A stretch of DNA of 64,000 nucleotides from Weissella paramesenteroides ATCC 33313 (GCF_000160575.1 NZ_GG697132.1:1-64000), one strand, 5' to 3'; shown: positions 1 through 12,236, counted from the first letter of the stretch. Notes: generated from the sequence alone by a model not told the origin. Made by a program: numbers and translations.

Positions 1-226
1 CCAGTTTGATTTGTCAACAACTTTTTAAAAGATGTTTTTATCAAATTAATTTCATGCAATGTCGTTGCCAACTTGATATATACTACACATTTATAAAAAG
101 AAAGTCAATAGTCTTTTATATTTTAAGTATAAATTTGTTTTTTATTTTTAATATTACGTCACCCTTATCTAAAAGGCACCCTTTTCTCCATAAATAAACT
201 GAATATAAGTCATTTGATTAGTAACT
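1..226. other. AT-rich window edge, no gene seen
   Basis: This stretch is very AT-rich. The only open frame is a 63-codon plus-strand run with low-complexity composition, no convincing ribosome binding site and no family resemblance, so I do not call it a gene. It lies beyond the polC terminator. Confidence 0.5.
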
Positions 227-262
227 AAAAAAAGAAGCTGGGACAGGTGTTGTCTCAGCCTC
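227..262 (-). terminator. Intrinsic terminator after polC
   Basis: Read on the minus strand, a 9-bp imperfect stem (arms 251-259 and 237-245, one A.C mismatch) is followed by a run of seven Ts. It lies just beyond the polC stop codon and resembles the recurrent terminator family seen elsewhere in this window. Confidence 0.75.
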
Positions 263-288
263 TAATTTTTGTGCTAAAAGTTATTAAT

Positions 289-360
289 TACAAGCATGTT
301 AGTTTGATAGCATAAACGCGTTACACACCGGCTTCAAACCGACTTTTGTCTCGCTCTCAC
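289..360 (-). repeat. Dispersed intergenic repeat, short (internally deleted) copy
   Basis: On the minus strand this begins with GAGAGCGAGACAAAAG, continues with TTGAAGCCGGTGTGTAACG and ends with GCGTTTATGCTATCAAACT. The same two end blocks bracket the long copy at 59990-60150, but here the hairpin interior of about 85 bases is missing. The repeat abuts the polC stop codon. Confidence 0.75.
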
Positions 361-3300
361 TAAAAGAGTGCCAATTGATTTTCATCTGGCATACCATTAA
401 GAACACCATTATCATCCATAAATTGTAATAGGGTCTTTGAAATGCCACCACGTTGTGCCAAATCCTCTTTAGATAAGAATTCTCCTTCAGCTCTTGCAGC
501 TACAATACGCTTTGCTACGTTGTCACCTAAACCTGGTACAGAATTGAACGGTGCAATCAATGTATCGCCATCAATTAACCATTCATCTGAATCTGACTTG
601 TATAGATCAACCATACTAAAGGTAATTCCACGTTCTAAGGCCTCGTTTGCAATTTCAAGAACAGTCAATAAATCCTTATCTTTAGCAGAAGCATCATTAC
701 CCTGATGTTTAATTTCCATTATCTTAGCTTTTGTACTATTTAGTCCACGCGACATTGAAACAATATCAAAATTGCTTGCACGAACTGAGAAATAGGCTGC
801 ATAATACAGCGTTGGAAAATAAACCTTGAAATATGCAATTCGTAACGCCATAAGCACATAAGCGGCCGCATGAGCACGCGGGAACATATATTTAATCTTC
901 AAACCAGATTCAATATACCATTCTGGTACCCCGGCTGCGCGCATTTCGGCTTGATATTCATCAACAATTCCTTTACCCTTACGCACCTTTTCCATAATTT
1001 GAAATGATGATTCTGGATTAACACCATAGTTGATCAAGTCGGTCATGATTTTGTCACGGGTTCCAATAACCGTACCAATTGTCGCTACACCACGTTCAAT
1101 CAATTCATCAGCGTTTCCACGCCAAACATCTGTTCCGTGAGATAATCCGGAAATTTGCAGTAATTCAGAATAATTTTTCGGGTGCGTTTCTTCTAGCATG
1201 CCTCGAACAAAGGCTGTTCCGAATTCTGGTACACCCAAGGTACCAGTCTTTGAAAAGATTTGATCCTCAGTAACACCAAGCGCTTCAGGTGATGAGAACA
1301 GACTCATGACACCAGGATCATTCATTGGGATCGTCGTTGGATCAATACCAGACATATCCTGTAACGCACGAATCATCGTCGGATCATCATGACCAAGAAT
1401 ATCCATCTTTAAAATATTATCGTGAATCGAGTGGAAATCAAAATGGGTCGTTCGCCAAGTAGCTGATAAATCATCGGCTGGATATTGGATAGGCGTAAAA
1501 TCATAAATTTCCATGTCATCAGGCACAATTAGGATTCCAGCCGGATGTTGACCAGTCGTGCGCTTCACACCCGTTGCACCCATCGCCAGTCTTTCGACCT
1601 CTGCACCTCTAAATTGTTGATCATGATCACGTTCATATGCTTTCACATAGCCAAACGCTGTTTTGTCGGCCACTGTCGCAATCGTTCCAGCACGAAAAAC
1701 ATTATTCTCCCCGAACAAGGACTTCATATAGTTATGCGCAAATGGTTGATAGTCGCCCGAAAAGTTCAAATCGATATCCGGCACCTTATTACCCTTGAAA
1801 CCCAAAAAAGTTTCAAAAGGAATATTATGTCCATCACCAATCAGTTTTGAACCATCAATTGGACTATAACGTTCTGGTAAATCATAACCCGATTCATAAT
1901 CACGTGGATTAACAAACTCAACATAATCCCCCGCCACGCTACGATAGTGTGGTGGTAAGGCGTTCACTTCAGTAATTCCAATTAACAAGGCGATTAAAGA
2001 AGACCCAACGGATCCACGTGAACCAACTAAATAACCATCTTTATTTGATTTTGCTACGAGACGCTGGGCAACTAAATAGATAACCGCGAAACCGTTCTTA
2101 ATAATTGAATTAAGCTCCTGTTCAATACGCGCCTCGACAATTTCTGGTAAAGGATTACCATACATACGATAAGCTGTTTCGTATGATTTTTGTCGGATTT
2201 CATCATTTGCGGTTGGCATATTTGGTGGATAGTTACCTGATTTAATCGCTTCAACATCATCAATCATATCAGCAACGACATGTGTATTATCAATCACCAA
2301 TTTCTTTGCCAATTCTGGTTTCATCCAGCTAAAGTCATCCAGTACTTCTTGCGTTGTTCTAAAATGTAGATCCGGCAAGCTATGCCGATTTAGCGGATTT
2401 GCCCCACCCTGTGAACTAATTAAAATCTTGCGGTAGATACCATCTTCTGGATTTAGGTAGTGAACATCCCCTGTCACAACAACTGGCTTGTTCAACTCAT
2501 CCCCAATTTTAACGGCCTGCATCATTAATTCACGTAACCGGGCCTCATCTTTAATTAATTCACCCTCTATTTGAGGTAAATAATTTGCTGATGGTTGGAT
2601 TTCAATGTAATCATAGTATTTCGCCTTAGTTTTAGCAGCCGCGTAGCCCTTTTGCATCAATGCTTCCCAGAATTCACCTGAACTATCTCCGGTACCTAAT
2701 AATAAACCATCACGATACTTATTTAACACTGAACGTGGTACTCGTGGTGTGCGATAAAGATAATGAATATTGGATTCTGAAATCAACTTATAAAGATTTT
2801 TGACCCCCGTCTGATTTTGAACGAGAACAACCGCATGATTTGGTCTACCATGACGCCAAGCATCATTATCTGTCATGTGATCGTTCAATTGGTCAGCATG
2901 TGTAATGCCATAAGATTCACGTGCTTCTTCCAAGAAGATGCGATTTAAATGTCCAGTCGTCTCCGAATCAAAGATTGCACGGTGATGTTGTTCAAGAAGC
3001 ACACCAAAATGCTTTGCCAAAGTGTTCAAACGGTATGAACGCATGTTTGGGTATAAGAAACGAGCTAATGTTAATGTATCAATCACTGGATTAGTAATTG
3101 ACCCCATGCCATGACGTTCGTATCCTTCATTCATAAAGCCCATATCGAATGTCACATTATGACCAACCAAGATGGCATCACCATAGAACTCACGAAAGGC
3201 CGTAAATACTTCTTTTTCTGATTTTGAACCTCGAACCATATCATCCGTGATTGAGGTCAAATCAACTGTTGTCTGACTTAATGAAAATCCCGGATCAATG

Positions 3301-4676
3301 AATTCAGAAAACTCTGCTATCACATTACCCTTAACCATTTTTACTGCCGATAATTCAATCACCTTGTCATATGCAGCAGACAATCCCGTTGTTTCCACGT
3401 CAAACACGACATACTCGGCATCAGCTAATTCAACATGTGCTGGGTTAAAGATAATCGGTTCACCATCTTCGACAAGATTAACTTCAACACCGTAAATCAT
3501 TTTGACATCATTGGCTGCGGCTGATGAAGCAGCTTCAGGGAACCCTTGCGCGCCAGCAGTATCAGTAATCGCAATGGCGTCCATTCCCCAATCACTTGCT
3601 TGTTTCACATAGTCCTTAATACCATTAGTTGCATCCATGGTCGACATCAAAGAATGCGCATGTAATTCAACACGCTTTTGTTCACCTTCATATTTGTCAA
3701 CACGCGGCTCGTGACTAACTATCTGCATATCATATGCCATCATCGTTAAATCATGCAAAAAATCATCCTGTTGTACTGGGCCGCGAGCACGAATCCACAT
3801 GCCTGCTTTTATATTTGCAAAGAATTCTTCGTCATTTTCATCACGCGAGAATTTCTTAAGGATAAAGGAACTGGTATAATCAGTCACTTTCATGGTCAAT
3901 AGCTGACGTTCTGATTTCAGAACTTTGACTTCCGCATCAAATACATACCCTTCAACAATAACCGATCGTTCTTCATCAATAATATTGATCATATCAGTGA
4001 TTTCAGCATCATTAGCAATCTTACGTCCCAGACTATTACCACCATTGCTACCACCATGGCTAGCAGTATGGCGCTGCTTAGAAGCCTGTTCTATTTGAAC
4101 CTGTGCCATCTGTGCTAACTGCTCATCTTGTGAAGCCCGCTGTGCCATCGCCTCAGCCTGCGATTGCGCAACTAGTTCATCATCAACATCAATGACAAAT
4201 GGCAAATTTTCATCAAAACCAATTTGTTGGTACGTCTGTTGAATTAAACTAATTCCAGTCTGCTTTGCATAATTTGCCCATGCTTGTGAATCAAAACTTA
4301 GAAATAGTTGATTATCCTGAATCACGGGCATCACTTGGCTAAATGCCTGTTGAAAGGCCCCTGGTTCGTTTTGATGTTGCTGTAAAACCCACCGCCAATA
4401 ATCAACTGCTTGTATCAAATTTGGCTGTGAAGTTAAATTAATTTCATAGTTAACAGCCGCAATATTAGCAAATGTCATCTGGAGCTTACTAATTAATGTC
4501 GCCAAAGTTGTCACATCAGGTAACTCAGGTAGTGCTAAATGGAATTGCCAAACACGAGACTGCTTGTGAATTGTCAACTTAGTCAATGTTGCTTCTTGGA
4601 AGATGTCGGGCACCTCCTCATATTGCAACTGTTGTAACAATATTTGAAATTGTTCTTGTGGGTTCAACGCCATCAC
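360..4676 (-). CDS. polC: DNA polymerase III alpha subunit, Gram-positive PolC type
   Basis: Replicative polymerase with a built-in proofreading exonuclease. The 1438-residue length is normal for PolC. Visible in order: an N-terminal domain; an OB fold (about 225-320); the first PHP segment (VELHAHS near 333); the inserted DnaQ-like exonuclease (FDVETTG near 422); the rest of PHP (TGDVHYL); and the polymerase core (GSRGSVGSS near 884, [10 protein letters not shown] near 965). The start could be GTG at 4676 (7 bases from AAAGGGG) or the next codon, ATG at 4673. A TATAAT box near 4715-4724 suggests its own promoter downstream of the structured RNA. The position after proS is conserved in lactobacilli. 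Confidence 0.98.
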   Translation of the reverse strand: MMALNPQEQFQILLQQLQYEEVPDIFQEATLTKLTIHKQSRVWQFHLALPELPDVTTLATLISKLQMTFANIAAVNYEINLTSQPNLIQAVDYWRWVLQQHQNEPGAFQQAFSQVMPVIQDNQLFLSFDSQAWANYAKQTGISLIQQTYQQIGFDENLPFVIDVDDELVAQSQAEAMAQRASQDEQLAQMAQVQIEQASKQRHTASHGGSNGGNSLGRKIANDAEITDMINIIDEERSVIVEGYVFDAEVKVLKSERQLLTMKVTDYTSSFILKKFSRDENDEEFFANIKAGMWIRARGPVQQDDFLHDLTMMAYDMQIVSHEPRVDKYEGEQKRVELHAHSLMSTMDATNGIKDYVKQASDWGMDAIAITDTAGAQGFPEAASSAAANDVKMIYGVEVNLVEDGEPIIFNPAHVELADAEYVVFDVETTGLSAAYDKVIELSAVKMVKGNVIAEFSEFIDPGFSLSQTTVDLTSITDDMVRGSKSEKEVFTAFREFYGDAILVGHNVTFDMGFMNEGYERHGMGSITNPVIDTLTLARFLYPNMRSYRLNTLAKHFGVLLEQHHRAIFDSETTGHLNRIFLEEARESYGITHADQLNDHMTDNDAWRHGRPNHAVVLVQNQTGVKNLYKLISESNIHYLYRTPRVPRSVLNKYRDGLLLGTGDSSGEFWEALMQKGYAAAKTKAKYYDYIEIQPSANYLPQIEGELIKDEARLRELMMQAVKIGDELNKPVVVTGDVHYLNPEDGIYRKILISSQGGANPLNRHSLPDLHFRTTQEVLDDFSWMKPELAKKLVIDNTHVVADMIDDVEAIKSGNYPPNMPTANDEIRQKSYETAYRMYGNPLPEIVEARIEQELNSIIKNGFAVIYLVAQRLVAKSNKDGYLVGSRGSVGSSLIALLIGITEVNALPPHYRSVAGDYVEFVNPRDYESGYDLPERYSPIDGSKLIGDGHNIPFETFLGFKGNKVPDIDLNFSGDYQPFAHNYMKSLFGENNVFRAGTIATVADKTAFGYVKAYERDHDQQFRGAEVERLAMGATGVKRTTGQHPAGILIVPDDMEIYDFTPIQYPADDLSATWRTTHFDFHSIHDNILKMDILGHDDPTMIRALQDMSGIDPTTIPMNDPGVMSLFSSPEALGVTEDQIFSKTGTLGVPEFGTAFVRGMLEETHPKNYSELLQISGLSHGTDVWRGNADELIERGVATIGTVIGTRDKIMTDLINYGVNPESSFQIMEKVRKGKGIVDEYQAEMRAAGVPEWYIESGLKIKYMFPRAHAAAYVLMALRIAYFKVYFPTLYYAAYFSVRASNFDIVSMSRGLNSTKAKIMEIKHQGNDASAKDKDLLTVLEIANEALERGITFSMVDLYKSDSDEWLIDGDTLIAPFNSVPGLGDNVAKRIVAARAEGEFLSKEDLAQRGGISKTLLQFMDDNGVLNGMPDENQLALF

Positions 4677-4770
4677 TTATAGCCCCTTTCATTTGTTTTA
4701 CAATCTATTGTTATTATACATTGTCCGTGAGTCATGAGAATATCAAATCGATTAATTAATTTTTAAACAC

Positions 4771-4992
4771 AAAAAAAGGAAGCAATGGGCAATTGCTTCC
4801 TCTCAGTAATGATGAATAACTCAAAGTGCTATGTCATCATTGATAATAGATATGGATGGGCTTCCCTATCTATTATTAACGGTATACTCACATATACCAA
4901 TTTAAGGAGTAGTTGCAGGAACGGGCATTCCTGCTAGGTTATGAGTAATCATTATGGGCATCGACAGGATATCTCTGTATCCCTCATCGATA
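4771..4992 (-). ncRNA. Candidate multi-hairpin small RNA between proS and polC
   Basis: The minus strand reads as five successive stem-loops plus a terminator. H1 is at 4960-4991 (TCGAT/ATCGA with inner GGATA/TATCC). H2 is at 4915-4934 (7-bp perfect stem). H3 is at 4881-4898 (6 bp). H4 is at 4843-4876 (10-bp perfect stem). H5 is at 4808-4841 (8-bp perfect stem). The terminator is at 4778-4800 (9 bp, seven Ts). A TATAGT/TATAAC -10-like box precedes H1, though its -35 is weak. The linker between H2 and H3 contains CTCCTT (4904-4909), complementary to a Shine-Dalgarno sequence. A GCCC motif recurs in the H2, H4 and terminator loops and after H1. No long ORF is present. I do not recognise it as 6S, tmRNA, SRP, RNase P or a T-box. 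A structured proS 3' UTR is the alternative. Confidence 0.6.
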
Positions 4993-5044
4993 GTTATACT
5001 ATAAAGCTAAAATCTTAAAACAAGAATAAACAGCCAAATAATAT

Positions 5045-6760
<1,716 letters not shown>

Positions 6761-6877
6761 TTATACCCATTCCTAATCTTTGCACCAACTCGTGCATTAA
6801 AATTCTTTTTCTATCTTACCACATTTGGTTACTTGAAACTGACAACACAGAAATTTTAAATGATTCTTCCCAGGATC

Positions 6878-8134
6878 CTATTTCACGAAATAACGTAAAA
6901 TATCGTTACCAGTCACCGCAACCATTAAAATAACGAGGAGCACAACACCGACCATTGTTACGGCTAACTCTGCTTTTTCAGGCACTGGCCGTCGAATAAC
7001 AGCTTCCACAGCATTTAATAACAATTTACCCCCATCTAAACCTGGTATCGGGATTAAATTCATCATTCCCAGGTTTACTGACAACCAAGCCATAAATGAC
7101 ACGATTGCTAGGATACCCATGCTACTTACTTCTGACGTATTTTTATAAATAGCCACTGGACCACCTAGTTTATTAAGTGAAAATCCTTGCACGAGATTTT
7201 TAATCGCTCGGAAAATCTGGGTCATCGATTGGGCAGTTGCCTGGAACCCATACCGCAAACGTGCACCTAATGCAGTCGTTTGCTTAGAAGTGACACCAAT
7301 TTGACCAATCATCATACCACCATTCTTAATCCCCTTAGGTGTCAATGTTGTGTGTTTTGTTTGACCATGACGTTCAAAAGTTACTGTAACCTTTTTATTT
7401 GGCAATGTTTGAATGGTATTCTGCATGCTTTGCCATGAACTAACTTTTTTACCATTTATTTCAGTAATCGTATCATTATGCTTCAAACCGACCATAGCAG
7501 CTGGTGAATCTTTAGCAACCTGATCCACCGTTGTTGTGGACACGCCAGGTAAGGTAAACGCCAAACCAATAAATAAGATAAGCGTCAGCAAAAAATTATT
7601 CATTGGTCCCGCAAAATTAATTAATGCGCGTTGCCACAATTTTGCTGATTCTATATGGGTATCGCGTGGTGCTACTAATACCATCGTACCATCTGCCTCA
7701 ATGATTTCAGCATCATGATCAACAGGTAAACGAACCACCCCTTCTTCATCTAGCCAGTACCCTTCAATAAACATATCATCAACTAAATCAATTTGATTAA
7801 CCGTAATCGTCCGGCCACCAACAAGTTCTTCTTGTTCTGATAAATTAATTCGAGTCACGACACCATCAGTTATAACTACTGTGATTGGCATCCCAGGTTG
7901 AACAGATTCTTCTTCAGTATCGGCACGACCAGCCATCCGCACATAACCACCAACTGGCAAAATACGCCAGGTGTAAGTTGTGCCATTGCGCTGCGTTTGC
8001 AATAATTTTGGCCCCATACCAATGGCAAATTCACGAACACGCACACCTGATTTTTTTGCAAAGTAAAAGTGACCAAATTCGTGCACAATCACGATGACCC
8101 CAAATACAATAATAAATGTAATAATTGCTGTCAT
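6878..8134 (-). CDS. rseP: Site-2 zinc metalloprotease RseP/RasP
   Basis: Membrane-embedded protease that cuts regulatory and signal-peptide substrates within the bilayer. The zinc site HEFGH is at residues 18-22 in the first membrane segment. A PDZ domain sits mid-protein and the LDGG motif (PIPGLDGGKL) lies in the penultimate membrane segment. The frame is open further upstream, but the ATG at 8134 has GGAG seven bases before it and gives the family-typical N-terminus MTAIITFIIV, 418 residues. It lies downstream of cdsA with its own promoter. Confidence 0.95.
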   Translation of the reverse strand: MTAIITFIIVFGVIVIVHEFGHFYFAKKSGVRVREFAIGMGPKLLQTQRNGTTYTWRILPVGGYVRMAGRADTEEESVQPGMPITVVITDGVVTRINLSEQEELVGGRTITVNQIDLVDDMFIEGYWLDEEGVVRLPVDHDAEIIEADGTMVLVAPRDTHIESAKLWQRALINFAGPMNNFLLTLILFIGLAFTLPGVSTTTVDQVAKDSPAAMVGLKHNDTITEINGKKVSSWQSMQNTIQTLPNKKVTVTFERHGQTKHTTLTPKGIKNGGMMIGQIGVTSKQTTALGARLRYGFQATAQSMTQIFRAIKNLVQGFSLNKLGGPVAIYKNTSEVSSMGILAIVSFMAWLSVNLGMMNLIPIPGLDGGKLLLNAVEAVIRRPVPEKAELAVTMVGVVLLVILMVAVTGNDILRYFVK

Positions 8135-8165
8135 TCCTTTTCTCCATCCCAATCTAAGTAGGGTA

Positions 8166-8193
8166 AGTATACAATAAAATACGATACAAACAA
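8166..8193 (-). promoter_or_regulatory. Probable rseP promoter
   Basis: Minus-strand TTGTTT (8188-8193), a 16-base spacer and TATACT (8166-8171), about 32 bases before the rseP ATG and just downstream of the cdsA terminator. Confidence 0.55.
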
Positions 8194-8221
8194 AAGTGCT
8201 TTGAAACAAATGCAAGCTAGC

Positions 8222-8254
8222 AAAAAAGGGCGACGTTTACCATCAGCCCTTTTT
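8222..8254 (-). terminator. Terminator between cdsA and rseP
   Basis: Minus-strand stem of nine pairs (AAAAAGGGC with GCCCTTTTT, arms 8246-8254 and 8223-8231) with a 14-base loop; the 3' arm runs into its own T tract. The low-GC stem may allow partial read-through into rseP. Confidence 0.55.
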
Positions 8255-8267
8255 AATCATTCATTTA

Positions 8268-9056
8268 TTAAAAAACACCAAGTAGATACATAATTGGTAA
8301 GACGATCAACATCGAATCAAAACGATCTAAAATACCACCATGACCCGGTAATACTGACCCAGAATCTTTAACATGGTAGAAACGCTTCAAAGCAGATTCT
8401 ATCAAATCCCCAAACTGACCAGCAACCGAAAGAATAATGCTGATTACAAGCATAATCCACCAACTATATGTTTGTGGGAAGAAATAGGTATAAACTGCTG
8501 CTGCAATAACCGCAATAACACTACCACCAATTGACCCTTCCCAAGTTTTATTTGGTGAAATAGGCGTCAGCTTATGTTTACCAATTTTTCGACCAACTAG
8601 ATAAGCACCTGAATCAGTAATCCAAACAATTAAGAAAGCATACATTAAGGTATCTAGTCCTGCCGTACGTGCTGTAACCATCATGCTGAATCCTAAACCA
8701 ACGTACATCATGGTTAGTGTAAACACACCAGCATCTTCAAAATTAAACTTATTACGTGCGACCACTGTATGTAACAACATCAAAATAACAAATATATATA
8801 GCAAAGAAGAACGCTGCAATGTTACTGGCAAGTCAAGATTATGCCAAATATCTGTTGGTAATGTCATAATTAGCGCACCTAACATTGTTAATATGGCACC
8901 AAAATCAACCAACAATGTTCGACGCATCAAGACAACTTCTGATGCAGCAACAACGGCAAGTACTGAAGCAGCGATCTGAATCCAAATACCACCTGCAATT
9001 AAAATGGGTATAAAAATTGCCAATGCTACCACTGCCGTAATTACCCGTGTTTTCAT
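8268..9056 (-). CDS. cdsA: Phosphatidate cytidylyltransferase
   Basis: Makes CDP-diacylglycerol from phosphatidic acid and CTP, the branch point to phosphatidylglycerol and cardiolipin. The 262-residue polytopic membrane protein has the C-terminal family signature SNPKTWEGSIGGS-like segment (SPNKTWEGSIGG) and GDLIESALKRFYHVKDSG through LDRFDS. The ATG at 9056 follows AGGAGATAAAATA. It starts 11 bases after uppS, consistent with one transcript, and is followed by a hairpin terminator. Confidence 0.96.
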   Translation of the reverse strand: MKTRVITAVVALAIFIPILIAGGIWIQIAASVLAVVAASEVVLMRRTLLVDFGAILTMLGALIMTLPTDIWHNLDLPVTLQRSSLLYIFVILMLLHTVVARNKFNFEDAGVFTLTMMYVGLGFSMMVTARTAGLDTLMYAFLIVWITDSGAYLVGRKIGKHKLTPISPNKTWEGSIGGSVIAVIAAAVYTYFFPQTYSWWIMLVISIILSVAGQFGDLIESALKRFYHVKDSGSVLPGHGGILDRFDSMLIVLPIMYLLGVF

Positions 9057-9067
9057 TATTTTATCTC

Positions 9068-9859
9068 CTATTTTTTATCACTCTTATTTTCTGATAGACC
9101 ACCAAATCTTCGATGACGTGACTGATATATTTTAATCGCACGTTTCAAGACACTTGCGGTAAATTCAGGCCAATGTTCATCCACAAAAACAAATTCTGAA
9201 TACGCAATTTGCCAAAGTAAAAAGTTTGATAATCGCTCTTCACCACTAGTACGAATCAATAAATCCGGGTCAGCATACTCGTTTAATGATGCTGTCATCA
9301 TAGATTGGCTTAGCATATTTTCATCAATGTCTTCTGGTTTAATTTCGCCACTTAATACTCTTTGGGCAATTTGTTGCACACCAGATACAATTTCAGCTCG
9401 TCCACCATAATTAAGGGCAAAGTTTAATACCATACCAGTATTATTAGCAGTTTGTGCGATTGCATTTTGAACAGCTTTTTGTGTAGAAGCAGGTAACTGA
9501 TCAACATAACCAATGACATTGACCCGAATATTATTTGCGATCAAATCAGGTACAAAAGTATCAAAAAACTTGCCCGGCAATTTCATTAAAAAGCCAACTT
9601 CTGTTTCTGGGCGTTTCCAATTTTCAGTTGAAAAAGCATACAAGGTTAAAACCTTAACACCCAAATCACTGGCGGCCTTAGTAATATCTTTAACGACTTC
9701 CATGCCACGCTGATGCCCAGCAACTCGTGGTAGATTCTGACCCTTTGCCCAGCGTCCATTACCATCCATGATAATCGCGATATGTTGTGGTATCTGCTGA
9801 TTATCAAGTTCTACAACTTGTTTATCAGCACGTTCTTCACGTCGGTCATTAAAAAACAC
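9068..9859 (-). CDS. uppS: Undecaprenyl pyrophosphate synthase (cis-prenyltransferase)
   Basis: Builds the C55 lipid carrier for peptidoglycan and teichoic acid synthesis from FPP and IPP. The 263-residue protein shows HIAIIMDGNGRWAK with the catalytic Asp (about 27-40), FSTENWKRP, and the C-terminal DPDLLIRTSGEERLSNFLLW signature. The start is a GTG at 9859 with GGAGGGG five bases upstream; no suitably placed ATG lies nearby. First gene of the uppS-cdsA pair. Confidence 0.97.
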   Translation of the reverse strand: MFFNDRREERADKQVVELDNQQIPQHIAIIMDGNGRWAKGQNLPRVAGHQRGMEVVKDITKAASDLGVKVLTLYAFSTENWKRPETEVGFLMKLPGKFFDTFVPDLIANNIRVNVIGYVDQLPASTQKAVQNAIAQTANNTGMVLNFALNYGGRAEIVSGVQQIAQRVLSGEIKPEDIDENMLSQSMMTASLNEYADPDLLIRTSGEERLSNFLLWQIAYSEFVFVDEHWPEFTASVLKRAIKIYQSRHRRFGGLSENKSDKK

Positions 9860-9963
9860 GATTTCCCCTCCGAGATCCTAACAAATAATCACTATGAAAA
9901 CTGACACGCTTCATAACCTTATATATTATAACAGTTTGACACACGATATTTGATTATTAGTCA

Positions 9964-10815
9964 TTATTTATCAAAAATTTTGCTAGCATTGTCATCGAAT
10001 GCACCAGCTAACAGAGCTTCAATGGTATCTAATACACCATTATGATTGTTGTCATTAACAGCAAGATTATCAATTCGCACCTTCATAAAATCTTCTGCAT
10101 TAGGCATAACAAAAGGATATTTAACGTACCGTAACATCTCTAAATCATTTCCATTATCACCAAAGGCGGCCATTTCTTCTGGCTTAATGCCCCAAATGTC
10201 ACCTAATTGTTCAAGACCTGTTCGTTTATTGACTCCTGGTGCTAGAATATCCACAGTTCCAAATCCTGATCCTGTTGTATGTAATTCTTCACCGAACTCT
10301 GCTCGTAGCTGTTGGATATGTTGATGAACATCGATTCCTTGTTCCCACACAAATGTAAAACGGAAAATATTATCTTCAATGTTCTTAAACTTCTCTACTT
10401 GGTGAACCACCGGATAAAATTGTTTCACCATACCGATAATTTCAGGTGTCGCATGATTAGACACATACGCCCCATTATGACCTGACAAAACAATTAGATT
10501 TTCCATACCTGGATTAACACTATTATTCCAAGCAATCACACGATCAATTTGTTGACGAGTAATCGTTGATTCAGCAATTACCTCATCATGATTCATCACT
10601 AAAGCACCGTTGTCTGAAACATAGGTTACGCGATCCGGATTAACTGGATTGAAGTATGAACGTAATTTTTTATATTGATTGCCACTTGCAGCGACAAAAC
10701 GAATCCCCTTAGCATCTAGTTCATCTAATAAATCTTCCATGCGGGCATAATCGAATGTTCGATCGTCACGCAATAATGTACCATCCATATCAGTTGCAAT
10801 TAATTTAATCGTCAT
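9964..10815 (-). CDS. HAD-superfamily hydrolase, Cof/YidA type
   Basis: Cytosolic phosphatase of the Cof subfamily, expected to act on sugar phosphates, flavin or other small phosphoesters; the substrate cannot be told from sequence. The 283-residue protein has motif I DMDGTLL (8-14) and the C-terminal motif GDNGNDLEML. Its ATG overlaps the stop of the upstream GtrA gene by four bases (ATGA), which implies translational coupling. It is one of three Cof-type proteins in this window. Confidence 0.9.
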   Translation of the reverse strand: MTIKLIATDMDGTLLRDDRTFDYARMEDLLDELDAKGIRFVAASGNQYKKLRSYFNPVNPDRVTYVSDNGALVMNHDEVIAESTITRQQIDRVIAWNNSVNPGMENLIVLSGHNGAYVSNHATPEIIGMVKQFYPVVHQVEKFKNIEDNIFRFTFVWEQGIDVHQHIQQLRAEFGEELHTTGSGFGTVDILAPGVNKRTGLEQLGDIWGIKPEEMAAFGDNGNDLEMLRYVKYPFVMPNAEDFMKVRIDNLAVNDNNHNGVLDTIEALLAGAFDDNASKIFDK

Positions 10816-11237
10816 TTTTCAATTTTCTCCTTCAATCTAAATATCATTAATTTACTCAATACATAATTAGAAACAATCACAAATATATTTTGGATAATAT
10901 TCCAAATCATATCATTTTGGTGTAGGACATGCACACCAAATAACAGAATTAAATATCCTACCACACCTGTTGCCAGTCGTGCAAAGAAAAATTTAACCAT
11001 TTCGAGTAAAATATTAGCAAGGCCTGTCGTTTGACTATCAAACACCCATTTACGGTTCGTTAGATAAGCAAACAAAACACTCAATATCCAAGCAAGGATA
11101 TAGGCAATATTTATCGATAAATGAGACCAACGTGCCCCCGTATATACCACAATGTTAACCAAAGTTGTCAGTCCACCAAATATCAAATACATAATTTGCA
11201 TTCGATATTTCCTTACGATCTCAATTACTGCACGCAT
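10812..11237 (-). CDS. GtrA-family membrane protein
   Basis: Small polytopic protein (141 residues, four predicted membrane segments) of the GtrA/DPMS3 family, thought to help move or stabilise lipid-linked sugars for cell-surface glycosylation. Visible hallmarks are YLIFGGLTTLVNIVVY near the N-terminus and the LSVLFAYLTNRKWVFDS segment mid-protein. The ATG follows ATGGAGTAACGAA. It overlaps the downstream HAD gene by four bases. No glycosyltransferase partner is adjacent, so its pathway is unknown. Confidence 0.85.
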   Translation of the reverse strand: MRAVIEIVRKYRMQIMYLIFGGLTTLVNIVVYTGARWSHLSINIAYILAWILSVLFAYLTNRKWVFDSQTTGLANILLEMVKFFFARLATGVVGYLILLFGVHVLHQNDMIWNIIQNIFVIVSNYVLSKLMIFRLKEKIEK

Positions 11238-11374
11238 TTCGTTACTCCATTCTAATCAATTTACAAAATAACACTCAAAACATTATACCAAAATCACCCG
11301 TAAGCGGGTTAGTTTGCTACAATTATATAAATAGTTCTTACAAATATAACTTAAATATTTAGGAAGGCATGATT

Positions 11375-12193
11375 ATGAATCCTGAAACTCATGATAATGT
11401 ATCTCGTTTAAATCGACATAAAGAAAATCAAACAACTGATCAACCAATTAGTCGTCAATCACGATTAAATCAGAAATTAAAACAGACAGATATTCAATGG
11501 CTTGCTTTAATTATTGGTGCCATCGCCCAAAATATTATTTGGTGGGTATATCCCCTAATTTATTCAAAAAACTTAGCCGGTGGTCAATGGCAGCATAACC
11601 CCTTGTTAATTTCGTACAGCATTATTATCGCCATTGCGATATTCTTGACATTTAACCGTGGCTTTTCACGCTGGATCAATTATGTTGTTATTTTATTTCC
11701 TTTATTGTTTTTGTATTTCTTATATAAACAATTTACTGGTCAACAGGTTATGTTATTGGCTCTACTGCCGATTGCGCTACTATTAATAAATATTCCATGG
11801 CTAAATTTGCAAAACGTACTTGGTCTAATCTTATATTCAGGTATTGCAACTATCGTCATGCCCGTTGTCATTTTTTACCAACAGAACACGTATTTGACAC
11901 AACCATTTATTATTAGCTTACTACCATTATTTTTCAGTTACTTATACTTTATGAGTAGTGTATTTGTAACTGAGGGACGTAATAAACGACTAACTTCTCT
12001 CGTTTTTGGTGTTATTTTGTTATTAAACGTCTTAACTTTGCCATGGAATTTTTGGACAATTCTAACGATGATTATCATCATATTTACTTGGATGGTCTTA
12101 ATTAATTTCAATTTAAAACAACGTTACCGTATGGTATTCTTTACTGTTTTACAGGCAATGACAATTATGGTTATTTTTTTACAACAACACTAA
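11375..12193 (+). CDS. Unrecognised polytopic membrane protein
   Basis: I do not recognise a family. After a polar N-terminal region of about 45 residues, rich in Asn, Gln and basic residues, the protein has about eight hydrophobic segments, with almost no loops longer than 15 residues. Two in-frame ATGs occur at 11369 and 11375. AGGAAGG lies one base from the first and seven from the second, so the second is preferred (272 residues). It is divergent from gtrA, is followed by a strong terminator and appears monocistronic. It could be an uncharacterised integral membrane protein of lactic acid bacteria. Confidence 0.75.
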   Translation: MNPETHDNVSRLNRHKENQTTDQPISRQSRLNQKLKQTDIQWLALIIGAIAQNIIWWVYPLIYSKNLAGGQWQHNPLLISYSIIIAIAIFLTFNRGFSRWINYVVILFPLLFLYFLYKQFTGQQVMLLALLPIALLLINIPWLNLQNVLGLILYSGIATIVMPVVIFYQQNTYLTQPFIISLLPLFFSYLYFMSSVFVTEGRNKRLTSLVFGVILLLNVLTLPWNFWTILTMIIIIFTWMVLINFNLKQRYRMVFFTVLQAMTIMVIFLQQH

Positions 12194-12201
12194 CCTTAAA
12201 A

Positions 12202-12236
12202 GAACCGAAATGATTTCTTATTTCGGTTCTTTTTTC
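12202..12236 (+). terminator. Terminator after the unknown membrane protein gene
   Basis: Perfect 10-bp stem GAACCGAAAT/ATTTCGGTTC with an 8-base loop, followed by six Ts on the plus strand. Confidence 0.85.

Noticed and set aside
6-197. 63-codon plus-strand ORF at the left edge
   Set aside because: AT-rich low-complexity translation, no convincing ribosome site, no family resemblance.
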